A stretch of DNA of 52,105 nucleotides from CALWZE01 sp036644375 (GTDB lineage: Bacteria > Bacillota > Clostridia > Oscillospirales > Ruminococcaceae). The number at the start of each line of letters is the position of its first letter. The first letter of the stretch is position 1. Made by a program: the position numbers and the translations under genes. The DNA is taken from the NCBI GenBank assembly GCA_036644375.1, contig JAVXQD010000014.1, forward strand, positions 1 through 52,105, in the 5' to 3' direction. Shown here piece after piece: positions 25,181 to 33,623 of the stretch. The notes under the pieces are model-generated. The model was not told where the DNA came from, searched no databases, and saw only the letters and a program-made list of their open reading frames with translations.

Positions 25181-25222
25181 GGATCTGTTGCAGCAGTGAA
25201 AATCTGCAACAGACCCTTTTTT
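25181..25222 (+). terminator. Terminator of the M28 lipoprotein gene
   Basis: TCTGTTGCAG pairs with CTGCAACAGA, extended by GG/CC, followed by TTTTTTG on the plus strand. A shorter T run on the other side may also serve the convergent DUF4830 gene. Confidence 0.87.
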
Positions 25223-25262
25223 GTTCAGCGATGCTATTTTGTGACAGGAAATATTACATTTG

Positions 25263-25841
25263 CTATTCCGTTGGGTAGTCGCTTTGAGCAATAGTCTCTT
25301 CGATCTGCTCGCCCTCCGAAGGCAACTGAGGAATATCAGCTGACGGCAAAATGGTCTCCTCGGTATTGTCTTCTGCCGACGGCACAAACAGAGGGCTGAT
25401 AACACCGGTTGCGGCATTCAGCAGATGCCCTGCAACCACTCTGTCCTTGTAAATAAGCAGGACAGCCGATATGTTTTCTCCAATCTCGGATTTGTTGGTC
25501 ACAGCATAGGTGCATTTTTTCACCGTTTCACCCTTGAATTCCGTGAGGTCAAATCCGATAAGCTTAAGCATTGCATTGTATTCGTTAAAGCGCTCGTCGA
25601 ATTCATCCGGAACCTTAACCTCGGCGATAGAGCTTGTAGGGTCAACCTGAACCCCTATAGAACGCAAATAATCCTCTCGCTGCTCGGCGGTTTCTCCGGG
25701 TATTGCATTGCCGTTATCCGAGCTGTTTTTGTCCTTGATTTTTCCGATTACACAAAAAGCGATAAGCACCACAGCTATCAGTGCTATTATAATCAGAAAC
25801 GTCTTACCCAGCTGTTTTTTTCCGACAGAAGCTGCATACAT
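25263..25841 (-). CDS. DUF4830-like membrane-anchored protein
   Basis: A 192-residue protein with one membrane anchor (residues 14-33) and an extracytoplasmic domain resembling DUF4830: EDYLRSIGVQVDP, then VPDEFDERFNEYNAMLKLIG, then CTYAVTN and LLIYKDRVVAGHLL. The C-terminal 45 residues are acidic and probably disordered. Such proteins are common in Clostridia and have no known function. AAGGGTG lies 12 bases before the ATG. It is alone between a convergent and a co-directional neighbour. Confidence 0.75.
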   Translation of the reverse strand: MYAASVGKKQLGKTFLIIIALIAVVLIAFCVIGKIKDKNSSDNGNAIPGETAEQREDYLRSIGVQVDPTSSIAEVKVPDEFDERFNEYNAMLKLIGFDLTEFKGETVKKCTYAVTNKSEIGENISAVLLIYKDRVVAGHLLNAATGVISPLFVPSAEDNTEETILPSADIPQLPSEGEQIEETIAQSDYPTE

Positions 25842-26129
25842 ATTAGATAAAACACCCTTTCACGCACATTTTCGGTGTTTTATATATATGACGGGAAACA
25901 TGCAAAAATGATAGTACCGCAGTCGATGTACGCCAATTAATTGATAAATGCCGTATATGCAAAATGCATTTCAAACAGCTGCTTTGCCTGTAAGGTTTTG
26001 CAGCATTAACACAATTTGCCCAAAAGATAAATCACGAGCATATGCAAAGCATAAAAAGCGCAGCTTCTCCACACTTCTCAAACAAAAAAATCCGAACAGG
26101 CTGATTGTCTCAGAGCCGGTCCGGAAAAA

Positions 26130-26609
26130 TTATTTATGGTATTTAATATTTGCGTTAATTGTGCATGCGCGATAAATCTGCTCAAGCAGCATAAGACGAG
26201 CAAGCTGATGGGGAAATGTCATTTCCGACATTGACATTTTAAGCGCCGCCTTTGATTTCAGCTCCTCAGACAACCCGAGTGACCCGCCGATCACAAATGT
26301 TATATCGGAGCTCATCATCGCTGTTTTTTCGAAAAATCGCGAGAACTCAACCGAGCTGATCTGTCTGCCCTCAATGCACATCACGACCATCACAGTCCGT
26401 TTCCTTCCGACATAGTCGAGTATCTTTTTACTCTCCGCCTCAATTACCCTTCTCTCGGCTGCGGCTCCCTCGCCGTCCATTTTCACCTCCGAAAGCTCCG
26501 ATACCCCCACTTTTGCAAAAGCCGAAAGCCGTTTGAGATACTCCGCACATCCCTCGCTGTAAAATTTTTGATTGAGCTTGCCGATACAAACTATATCAAT
26601 TGAAAGCAT
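26130..26609 (-). CDS. rlmH: 23S rRNA (pseudouridine(1915)-N(3))-methyltransferase RlmH
   Basis: A 159-residue SPOUT methyltransferase that methylates pseudouridine 1915 in helix 69 of 23S rRNA. The knot region FVIGGSLGLSEELK binds S-adenosylmethionine, SEMTFPHQLARLMLLEQIYR is the typical C-terminal helix, and the chain ends in the family-specific YHK. It is the last gene of the M23-murA-yycJ-rlmH run, 9 bp after the hydrolase gene. The 280 bp beyond toward the DUF4830 gene hold no supported gene. Confidence 0.96.
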   Translation of the reverse strand: MLSIDIVCIGKLNQKFYSEGCAEYLKRLSAFAKVGVSELSEVKMDGEGAAAERRVIEAESKKILDYVGRKRTVMVVMCIEGRQISSVEFSRFFEKTAMMSSDITFVIGGSLGLSEELKSKAALKMSMSEMTFPHQLARLMLLEQIYRACTINANIKYHK

Positions 26610-26618
26610 TTTACACCC

Positions 26619-27410
26619 CTAAAGCTCAATAATCTCTCCGACACGATGACGCGGCGCAACTGTTACCCTAATGCTCTCGCTGTCAACTCCGATGTTTTCA
26701 AGCGCGCCAAGACAACTTGTAAGCGCCATTGACGGCTCGTTGTTCTCGCTGCTCAAGTGCATCAGAACAAGTCGCTTTGTGCCCTTTTGCGCGAGCTGCG
26801 CCGCACACAGCGCGCAGTCGGAGTTGCTGAGATGTCCCAGCACCGAGCGAATTCGGTTTTTGAGATACGAAGGATATTCTCCGTTTCTGAGCATATTTTC
26901 ATCATAGTTGGATTCAAGTCCCACAAGCTCGCAGCCGCACAGCGACTCAAGAACCTCATCGGAAACAAATCCGAGGTCAGTGGCAACCGCTACCTGCTTT
27001 CCGTTCGACATCTCAAATCTGTAACCCACACAGTCCACCGAGTCATGACTTGTTCCAAAGCATTGAAACCCTATGCTGCCGATGTTGGCGGGCGCATTAT
27101 ATTCCAGCGCAACCGTTTGGGCATTCTCGGGAATGAGGTTGTGATTTTTTAAATATGTAAGCGTCTTCGGAGACCCGTAAAGCGGCGTCTCGTAGTGCTT
27201 TAAAAATGTCATGAGCCCCGATACATGGTCGGAATGCTCATGCGTGACCAGTATACCGTCGAGGTCGTTCGCCGATATTCCAATCTCATACAGAGCATTA
27301 ATGGTCTTTTTGCAGCTCTGACCCATATCCACCAAAATAGATGTTCCGCTGTCCGAAACCAGTGTGCTGTTGCCGGAGCTTCCGCTGTACAACGTGACGA
27401 ATCTTGCCAT
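26619..27410 (-). CDS. Metallo-beta-lactamase fold hydrolase (YycJ/WalJ family)
   Basis: A 263-residue MBL-fold hydrolase. The metal motif THEHSDH follows the first strand pair (SGSSGNSTLV, ILVDMG), and later ligands appear in GTSHDS and LVLMHLSSEN. It matches YycJ/WalJ, a nuclease-like protein linked to coordination of DNA replication or repair with wall metabolism in Firmicutes. It is encoded between murA and rlmH, the latter often near yycJ. A plus-strand-facing terminator hairpin separates it from murA. Confidence 0.9.
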   Translation of the reverse strand: MARFVTLYSGSSGNSTLVSDSGTSILVDMGQSCKKTINALYEIGISANDLDGILVTHEHSDHVSGLMTFLKHYETPLYGSPKTLTYLKNHNLIPENAQTVALEYNAPANIGSIGFQCFGTSHDSVDCVGYRFEMSNGKQVAVATDLGFVSDEVLESLCGCELVGLESNYDENMLRNGEYPSYLKNRIRSVLGHLSNSDCALCAAQLAQKGTKRLVLMHLSSENNEPSMALTSCLGALENIGVDSESIRVTVAPRHRVGEIIEL

Positions 27411-27426
27411 TTATACCCCTCTAATA

Positions 27427-27466
27427 ACGGGCGCAGGAATCAATGATTCCCCGCCCGTTTTGTTTT
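27427..27466 (+). terminator. Terminator hairpin facing against the murA-yycJ operon
   Basis: ACGGGCG/CGCCCGT with an inner GGAATC/GATTCC stem, followed by TTTGTTTTG on the plus strand. No plus-strand gene precedes it. On the minus strand, the direction of the operon, no T run follows. Confidence 0.6.
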
Positions 27467-27469
27467 GTG

Positions 27470-28735
27470 TCAATTCGGAATTTCAACCTTTTCTATCTGA
27501 GCGCCTAACCCGCGAAATTTTTCCACGACATTCTCATATCCGCGCTCGATGTGGAATATATCCTCTATCTCGGTGGTTCCCTCTGCCGCAAGCCCTGCAA
27601 TTATCATCGCCGCACCTGCCCTGAGGTCCGTTGCTTTTACCTTTGCTCCAAAGAGCTTGTCGACGCCCTCGACAATCGCCGCTTTTCCGTCGACCTGTAT
27701 TTTCGCGCCCATGCGCTTTAGCTCATCGACATATTTAAAGCGGTTATCCCAAATATCCTCGGTTACAATTGACGTTCCGTCGGCAAGCGACAAAACCACT
27801 GTCATCTGCGACTGCATATCGGTCGGAAAACCGGGATGTGGCATGGTTTTGATATTTGTACTTTGTATTTCCCCGTTTCGCATTATGCGGAGTGCATCCT
27901 CATATTCCTCAACTGTTGCCCCTGCTCTCTCAAGACGCGAGACAATTGATTCAAGGTGCTTCGGAGTGACATTTTTGATAAGGACATTTCCGCCTGTCGC
28001 AACGGCTGCCGCCATATATGTGCCCGCCTCTATCTGATCCGGAATGATTGAATATCGTGTTCCCCCGAGAAAGCTCACACCGTTGATTTTTATAACGTCT
28101 GTTCCGGCTCCCCTTATATCCGCACCCATAGAATTAAGAAAGTTTGCAAGATCCACAATATGAGGTTCTTTTGCAACGTTTTCAAGCACAGTCTGCCCTT
28201 TTGCTTTTACCGAAGCAAGAATTGCATTGATTGTTGAACCTACAGAAACCGTATCGAAGAAAATCTGTGCCCCGCTCATACCGCCGCCGCACAATACATT
28301 CACCATACCGTAATCGACATTGGTGCTGCACCCAAGCTCCTCAAAAGCTTTTAAATGCTGGTTAATCGGACGCGCCCCCAAGTTGCATCCACCGGGGAGC
28401 GAGACATGCGCCTCGCCGAAGCGGGTGAGCAGCACCCCGAGAAAATAATATGATGCGCGCATCGAGCGAGAAAGCTCAGAGGAAATATTGCAGGTTTTAA
28501 CATTTGCGGCATCTATTTCAATCGTGTGGCTGTCAATGCGGTTTATCTTGACACCAATGCTCTCCATTATCTGTAAGATAATTTTTACGTCGCTGATATC
28601 GGGAACATTTTCAAGGATGCAGGGTGAATCCGACATTATTACAGCGGGCAGAATTGCAACTGCGGCGTTTTTGGCGCCGCTGATTTCAACCGAGCCCTCA
28701 AGGCGAACTCCGCCCTTCAAAACATATTTTTCCAA
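27470..28735 (-). CDS. murA: UDP-N-acetylglucosamine 1-carboxyvinyltransferase
   Basis: A 421-residue enzyme that adds enolpyruvate from PEP to UDP-GlcNAc, the first committed step of peptidoglycan synthesis. The N-terminal SGAKNAAVAILPA (catalytic Lys, Asn) and the loop VSLPGGCNLGARPINQHL with the fosfomycin-target Cys are present. The start is TTG with AAAGGGG nine bases upstream; no ATG fits. It follows the M23 peptidase gene by 41 bp. Firmicutes often carry two murA genes; which paralogue this is cannot be settled here. Confidence 0.96.
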   Translation of the reverse strand: MEKYVLKGGVRLEGSVEISGAKNAAVAILPAVIMSDSPCILENVPDISDVKIILQIMESIGVKINRIDSHTIEIDAANVKTCNISSELSRSMRASYYFLGVLLTRFGEAHVSLPGGCNLGARPINQHLKAFEELGCSTNVDYGMVNVLCGGGMSGAQIFFDTVSVGSTINAILASVKAKGQTVLENVAKEPHIVDLANFLNSMGADIRGAGTDVIKINGVSFLGGTRYSIIPDQIEAGTYMAAAVATGGNVLIKNVTPKHLESIVSRLERAGATVEEYEDALRIMRNGEIQSTNIKTMPHPGFPTDMQSQMTVVLSLADGTSIVTEDIWDNRFKYVDELKRMGAKIQVDGKAAIVEGVDKLFGAKVKATDLRAGAAMIIAGLAAEGTTEIEDIFHIERGYENVVEKFRGLGAQIEKVEIPN

Positions 28736-28776
28736 AATTGCAGCCCCTTTGAATTCGTAGTTTCTGTAGCTGTGTT

Positions 28777-30564
28777 TTACCGATAATGAAAATCCGCAGC
28801 ATTGAGATATTGCGCAGGGTCTGTTTTGGCATTTAACCAGCGTGTCTCAAAGTGAAGATGGTTGCCCGTGGACCTTCCTGTTGAACCCATTAGGGCAATA
28901 AGCTGTCCTCTGCTGACGACATCTCCGACCTCAACAAGGTTTTTGCTGTTGTGTCCGTAGACTGTCTGCAGCCCATTCTGGTGATCAATTATAACATACG
29001 TGCCATAATCCCACGGTATAGATGTCGCAAGGGTCACAACACCGTTGTCCGCCGCATAAATCGGAGTGCCGTAAGCCCCCGCAATGTCAACGCCGAAATG
29101 ATATGACGACCAGCCGCGCGAAATAAACTGATACGCCCCGGTAGGCCACACAAGCTTTTTGCTTATATCTCCGACTGCGGTCGATGTGCTGCCGTCCTCC
29201 TGACGGATACCTATGATAATTTCCTCATCGACAGGCTCCCTTGTGATATCATCAGATAAAATTGTCTCGCCTATCTCCACACCGTTCTCGTATTCGATCT
29301 CGGACACGATTGTTCTCTCGCCATCCTCGCCGTTTGTGACAGGCAGCATATATCCGACAAGGAATCTCGGGTCGCGGGTAACATTGGTTTTAAATCTGAC
29401 GGTCTGAGTCGTTATGACCTGCTTTATTGCTTTGACGCGCATGAGCTGCTCGCCTCTCGCGACCAAAACTCTCGTGCCCTCGGTAAGAATATTATCCACA
29501 GAACCGTTAAGCTCGTTCATCTTATCAAGTGAAATGCCGTTTTTTATCGCCACATCGGCAGAGCTCTCTCCGCCAACCGCCGTATAATAAATGTCCGATT
29601 TATCCTGGGAATTCAAAAGGCCGTTGAGCGTATCAAACGAGACAATACTTGTTGCGGGATACACCCCGTCAACAAGCTCCACCTCTCGGGCAAATTTAAC
29701 GTCTACATCCCCTCCGAGCTGCGCAGCATATTCCCTCTGAGGCTGAATAATGCTGTTGACAGCATCGGTCAAAAGTGCCCCCGCCGACGTTGCGCCGTAA
29801 AACTCTCCCCCGACATAAAGTCCGGTTGCCTGAGCGATTTCCTCGCCAGACACCGAAAGCAGTGATTCCGCCATTATGTCCTGCGTGACAATCTCATCAT
29901 CCGGAACAACCGCAATATTAATAGCCGCGTCGGATTTCCATGTTTTCTGAGTTGCGGCCACCATTCTGTTCTGAATTATTTTACGGGCTGAATCATACAC
30001 GCTCTCGTCCTGAACAAAGCCGACTGTCTGACCGTTATAGCTTATCTGCAAGGCGTAGTTGAGATTCACCATTGTCGTGATAACCGCAATGCACACCGCA
30101 AGGCTTAAAACAGGCAGCAAAAAATTCATCATTCTGCCTATCATGTGCTTGTTCCACAGCACTCCGTATTTGAAAAACATGCGGACTCTCTGCATCGTGT
30201 ATTTGAATCCGCGGTTCTCACTGCTTTTTATTACAACAAAGAGGCTTTTGATGCTCTTGCCCATTTTTCGGATCGGAGCCGCAACATCCTCAAAAAACTC
30301 AAGCAGCTTGTCGGACAGCGTTCCCAGAACAGCTCGTGACACACGCAAAAACGCTTTTGTCAGTTTTTTTGCGCTGACCTTTATTCCGCGCCATATATTG
30401 CGCCGCCTGCGCACAATCGTAGAGCCGATGTAATACATCGAGTCCCCGAATCCGTGAACAAAATATAGTATAATCAGCCTTAAGCCTAATTTCGAACGTC
30501 TGTGTGGCTTAGGCACAATATGCCGCCTTGTTAAGGACGAGCTTTTGGTTGTATTGTTTGTCAT
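28777..30564 (-). CDS. Membrane-anchored M23 peptidase with LysM-like and G5 domains
   Basis: A 595-residue envelope protein. A long basic cytoplasmic region (1-145) precedes a membrane segment (146-168). Outside follow a LysM-like region (about 326-370), a G5 domain (about 378-452) and an M23 endopeptidase domain (486-586). Zinc ligands are His489 and Asp493 (HFGVD), His571 (HLHFE), and the catalytic His538 lies in YGHNS. Such enzymes cut peptidoglycan cross-bridges during growth or sporulation. The promoter upstream is overlaid by tandem repeats. It leads the run to murA, yycJ and rlmH. Confidence 0.92.
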   Translation of the reverse strand: MTNNTTKSSSLTRRHIVPKPHRRSKLGLRLIILYFVHGFGDSMYYIGSTIVRRRRNIWRGIKVSAKKLTKAFLRVSRAVLGTLSDKLLEFFEDVAAPIRKMGKSIKSLFVVIKSSENRGFKYTMQRVRMFFKYGVLWNKHMIGRMMNFLLPVLSLAVCIAVITTMVNLNYALQISYNGQTVGFVQDESVYDSARKIIQNRMVAATQKTWKSDAAINIAVVPDDEIVTQDIMAESLLSVSGEEIAQATGLYVGGEFYGATSAGALLTDAVNSIIQPQREYAAQLGGDVDVKFAREVELVDGVYPATSIVSFDTLNGLLNSQDKSDIYYTAVGGESSADVAIKNGISLDKMNELNGSVDNILTEGTRVLVARGEQLMRVKAIKQVITTQTVRFKTNVTRDPRFLVGYMLPVTNGEDGERTIVSEIEYENGVEIGETILSDDITREPVDEEIIIGIRQEDGSTSTAVGDISKKLVWPTGAYQFISRGWSSYHFGVDIAGAYGTPIYAADNGVVTLATSIPWDYGTYVIIDHQNGLQTVYGHNSKNLVEVGDVVSRGQLIALMGSTGRSTGNHLHFETRWLNAKTDPAQYLNAADFHYR

Positions 30565-30630
30565 ACCCCTGCAAGCTCCTTATTGAAATTCCGTCTTGTA
30601 AATGTGATATTCGACACAAATCCATTTTGT

Positions 30631-30659
30631 ATTATACACTATAGATATATCGAATTCAA
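30631..30659 (-). promoter_or_regulatory. Promoter of the M23-murA run
   Basis: On the minus strand TTGAAT (30654-30659), 17 bp, TATAAT (30631-30636). Predicted start near 30624, leader about 60 nt. Confidence 0.75.
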
Positions 30660-30700
30660 CATAGATATATCGAATTCAGCCGAAGCAGGCTTCGATATAT
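30641..30700. repeat. Two 20-bp direct repeats plus an inverted copy over the M23 promoter
   Basis: 30641-30660 and 30661-30680 are identical in 19 of 20 positions. The core ATATATCGAA recurs inverted at 30691-30700, forming a hairpin with 30665-30674. The first copy contains the -35 box. A regulator-binding array is a likely explanation. Confidence 0.75.
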
Positions 30701-30787
30701 GCTTGACAAGCAGTCATCTGAGTATATCGGTGTTGTTTTTAATACTCTCGCAATATTTTTTGTTATTACATCCAAACCATTAAAATC

Positions 30788-31657
30788 TCAGCCGCCCAGC
30801 TTTGCTATCAGCTCCTCCATATCCGCAGGAAGCGCGCTGCGCACGGTTACTTTTTCGTCTGACACAGGCTCGGAAAACACCAGCTCCCCGCAGTGCAGCG
30901 CGTGGCGGTTTATCAGTGTTCCGTCTCCTCCGTAAAGCGTATCTCCCGCAAGCGGGTGCCCTATCCAGCTCATATGCACGCGTATTTGATGAGTGCGTCC
31001 CGTGAGGGTGTGCACCTTTATTATTGTGTGGGTTTTCAGCTGTTTTAAAACCTCATATTCTGTGATGCTCGGCTGACCTTCGGCGCTGACACAGCGCTTT
31101 ATAATTGAATTCGGATCGCGGCCAATCGGTTCGTCAATCACGCCGCAGTCCTCGATTATGCCCTCCGCAATTGCGAGGTAAAACTTGTCTGAGGATTTGG
31201 AAAGCTGCGCTGCGGCGTACCTGCTTTTTGCCGCCAACACAAGTCCCGAGGTGTTTTTGTCAAGTCTGTTTGTGGGTCGGAATGCGTCATTCACGCCCCT
31301 GCTGCAGAGCAATGCGGCATACACGTTGGCAAGAGTGCCGTCCTTTTGTCCGAGCGTCGGGTGCGTAGCCATTCCTGCCGGCTTATCGTAAACTATCACA
31401 TTTTCGCTCTCATATGCGATGCCTACATCGGCGTCACACAGGCTGAGTATATTATTTTCGGTGTTGGGCAGATTAATTTGAACCGTCTGCCCCTCACAGA
31501 GCAGCCGATTGGTCTTCGCACGCACACCGTCAACCTCAATTCCATCCTCCCTGTACTTCACAGAACGCACAAGTGAACACGAAATACCGCATTTGCGCAG
31601 AAATACTCCGAGTTTAATATTATTATTCTGTTCATCTACTTTAAATTCATATTTCAT
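30788..31657 (-). CDS. RluA/RluD family pseudouridine synthase
   Basis: A 289-residue RNA pseudouridine synthase with an N-terminal S4-like domain (residues 1-65) and the catalytic motif RPTNRLDKNTSGLVLAAKS, whose Asp attacks the uridine. GRTHQIRVHMSWIGHPLAGD is the matching C-terminal motif. The target is probably 23S rRNA, but the subtype cannot be assigned by eye. It is transcribed alone from the promoter at 31789-31816 and is separated from the M23 gene by 223 bp. Confidence 0.93.
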   Translation of the reverse strand: MKYEFKVDEQNNNIKLGVFLRKCGISCSLVRSVKYREDGIEVDGVRAKTNRLLCEGQTVQINLPNTENNILSLCDADVGIAYESENVIVYDKPAGMATHPTLGQKDGTLANVYAALLCSRGVNDAFRPTNRLDKNTSGLVLAAKSRYAAAQLSKSSDKFYLAIAEGIIEDCGVIDEPIGRDPNSIIKRCVSAEGQPSITEYEVLKQLKTHTIIKVHTLTGRTHQIRVHMSWIGHPLAGDTLYGGDGTLINRHALHCGELVFSEPVSDEKVTVRSALPADMEELIAKLGG

Positions 31658-31788
31658 TCGTTTCGGCCGGCTTCCTTAAAAGAATATTCACTGAATAATA
31701 TCGCCTGATGAACGGCGCCGATTTTCAATGGCATAAGTATCGGTGCGCTCACCGCACGGCGGACTGTTTGCGCTTATTCCGCATATTC

Positions 31789-31816
31789 ATTATAATATAT
31801 ATGCTCAATAAAGCAA
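31789..31816 (-). promoter_or_regulatory. Promoter of the RluD-like gene
   Basis: On the minus strand TTGCTT (31811-31816), 16 bp, TATAAT (31789-31794). The leader would be about 125 nt. Confidence 0.55.
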
Positions 31817-31882
31817 ATTGACTCTGAGCCGATACGCGTCGGTTTTCAGCTTATTCCGCATTTGCCATTAAAACTGCGGCAT

Positions 31883-31912
31883 TTGACAATATAACAACAT
31901 TTACAGTATAAA
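31883..31912 (+). promoter_or_regulatory. Upstream murC promoter (P2)
   Basis: TTGACA (31883-31888), 18 bp, TATAAA (31907-31912). It would add a second, longer murC transcript with a leader of about 320 nt. Confidence 0.5.
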
Positions 31913-32048
31913 ACCGCATCCCGGATTTGCATCATTGTGCGTTAAAACTTCATGTATGCGTTTAAATCGATGTTCAATTTTCCGCACAATTCAAATGCAT
32001 ATATTTTGTCTGATTTACCGAATTTCACCTTTCCGAGTTGTTCAACCG

Positions 32049-32077
32049 TTTACATATTATAAAAAAAAGGCTATACT
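32049..32077 (+). promoter_or_regulatory. Proximal murC promoter (P1)
   Basis: TTTACA (32049-32054), 17 bp, TATACT (32072-32077). Predicted start near 32084. Confidence 0.7.
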
Positions 32078-32083
32078 GTTGAA

Positions 32084-32240
32084 TATAGTTTGGGGCTGAC
32101 CCCCGATTTGCTGTGCCATTTTTGGCTGAGCAGACACCTCAGCAGCCATTGAGCATTTTTCAAGGACGAATCCGAATTTTTGCTTTGTCCTGTTCGATTT
32201 TAACCGAAAAATAAACATCCGACCTGCAAGGAGTATGCTA
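32084..32240 (+). promoter_or_regulatory. Structured 5' leader of murC
   Basis: About 157 nt with three possible hairpins: GGGG-CTGA-CCCC (32092-32103), GCTGAG/CTCAGC (around 32124-32143) and AGGAC/GTCCT (around 32163-32191). No known riboswitch signature is recognised and no T run follows any hairpin. AAGGAG at 32229-32234 is the murC ribosome site. Confidence 0.4.
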
Positions 32241-33623
32241 ATGACGGCAGTAGCAGACATTTTAAAAAACGCAAAACATCTTCACTTTGTCGGAATCGGC
32301 GGTTCCGGTATGTTTCCGCTTGTCGAAATTCTACACGCGGAGGGCTATGAAATTTCCGGCAGTGACGTCAATGAGGGAAGCATAATAGATTATGAGCGGA
32401 AGCTCGGAATTGATGTTTCAATCGGACATGACGCGAAAAACATATCCGGTGCCGATGCCCTTGTTGTAACAGCCGCTCTGCTTGACGGAAATCCGGAGCT
32501 TGCAAGAGCCGAGGAACTCGGAATTCCTATAATCGAAAGAGCCGAGCTTCTCGGATATATCAGTGAGCTTTACGAAAACGCCTACTGCATCAGCGGTACA
32601 CACGGAAAAACAACCACTACCTCGATGCTCACCTCAATCTTGGTTGTTGCCGACCTTGATCCGTCCGCGGTTATCGGCGGAAAGCTCCCTCTTATCGACG
32701 GATATGGCAGGCGAGGCAGCAGCGACAGTATAGTTATTGAGGCTTGTGAATTCAAGGACACATTCCTGCACCTCTCCCCTGACTATGCCGTAATTTTAAA
32801 TGTGGATTCAGATCATCTTGATTATTTCGGCTCGCTTGACGGCATCAAGGCCTCTTTCCGCAAATTTGCGCTCAAGGCATCAAAGGCAGTCATAATCAAC
32901 GGAGACGATGCCAACACTCTCGACGCTGTCCGCGGAATTGATAAAAAAATCATAACATTCGGCAAAAGCGAGAACTGCGACTTTCAAATTTATAATATAA
33001 AAAACTATTTTCGCGCATTTTACAGCTTTTGCCTTAAAAATTCAAACGGTGAAATCGGCGAATTTCGACTGTGCGCACCCGGAATACACAATATTTACAA
33101 TGCCGCAGCAGCCGTTGTATGCTCCGTACTCGTCGGAGTTTCCTGCAAGGACATACAAAAAGGTCTTGAGACCTTCTCGGGTGCAGGGCGCAGGTTTGAA
33201 ATTCTCGGCGAATTTGACGGAATAACCATCGCCGATGATTACGCGCACCATCCCGCAGAACTGAAGGCGACACTTGAAGCCGCTCAAAGCATGGGCTACA
33301 ATCGAGTCATTGCGGTTTTTCAGCCGTTTACTTATTCCAGAACAAAGCTGCTGCTTGACGATTTTGCGGCTGTTCTGCCAATAGCAGACAAGGTCGTGAT
33401 GACCGAAATTATGGGTTCACGCGAAATCAACACGTATAATATCTACACAAAGGATCTTTCCGACAAAATCGACGGGTCGGTGTGGTTCAATACTTTTGAG
33501 GAAGTTTGCGATTATTGCCTTAATAATGCGAAGAGCGGTGACCTTATTATCACGCTCGGCTGCGGTGATATTTACAAGGCGGCAAATATGATGGTGAAAA
33601 GATGCTCGACATTCAAAAGATAG
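32241..33623 (+). CDS. murC: UDP-N-acetylmuramate--L-alanine ligase
   Basis: A 460-residue Mur ligase that adds L-Ala to UDP-MurNAc using ATP. The N-terminal Rossmann motif VGIGGSGM, ATP loop GTHGKTTTTS, central NVDSDHLDYFGS and C-terminal DDYAHHP identify MurC. Of two ATGs at 32235 and 32241 the second has AAGGAG at the right distance (7 bases). A promoter with a 157-nt leader lies upstream. The 3' end overlaps the next gene by 22 bp, indicating translational coupling. Confidence 0.95.
   Translation: MTAVADILKNAKHLHFVGIGGSGMFPLVEILHAEGYEISGSDVNEGSIIDYERKLGIDVSIGHDAKNISGADALVVTAALLDGNPELARAEELGIPIIERAELLGYISELYENAYCISGTHGKTTTTSMLTSILVVADLDPSAVIGGKLPLIDGYGRRGSSDSIVIEACEFKDTFLHLSPDYAVILNVDSDHLDYFGSLDGIKASFRKFALKASKAVIINGDDANTLDAVRGIDKKIITFGKSENCDFQIYNIKNYFRAFYSFCLKNSNGEIGEFRLCAPGIHNIYNAAAAVVCSVLVGVSCKDIQKGLETFSGAGRRFEILGEFDGITIADDYAHHPAELKATLEAAQSMGYNRVIAVFQPFTYSRTKLLLDDFAAVLPIADKVVMTEIMGSREINTYNIYTKDLSDKIDGSVWFNTFEEVCDYCLNNAKSGDLIITLGCGDIYKAANMMVKRCSTFKR

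Larger units (their letters stand above)
31658..32240. other. Divergent intergenic region between the RluD-like gene and murC
   Basis: 583 bp without a gene. It holds the minus-strand promoter of the pseudouridine synthase (31789-31816), two plus-strand promoters toward murC (31883-31912 and 32049-32077) and the structured murC leader (about 32084-32240). The segment GCTTATTCCGCAT occurs twice (near 31771 and 31850). Frames on the minus strand around 32057-32260 are shadows of the leader and murC. Confidence 0.65.

Noticed and set aside
32057..32260. 67-residue minus-strand frame in the murC leader
   Set aside because: It is antisense to a leader with a good plus-strand promoter and has no start signals.
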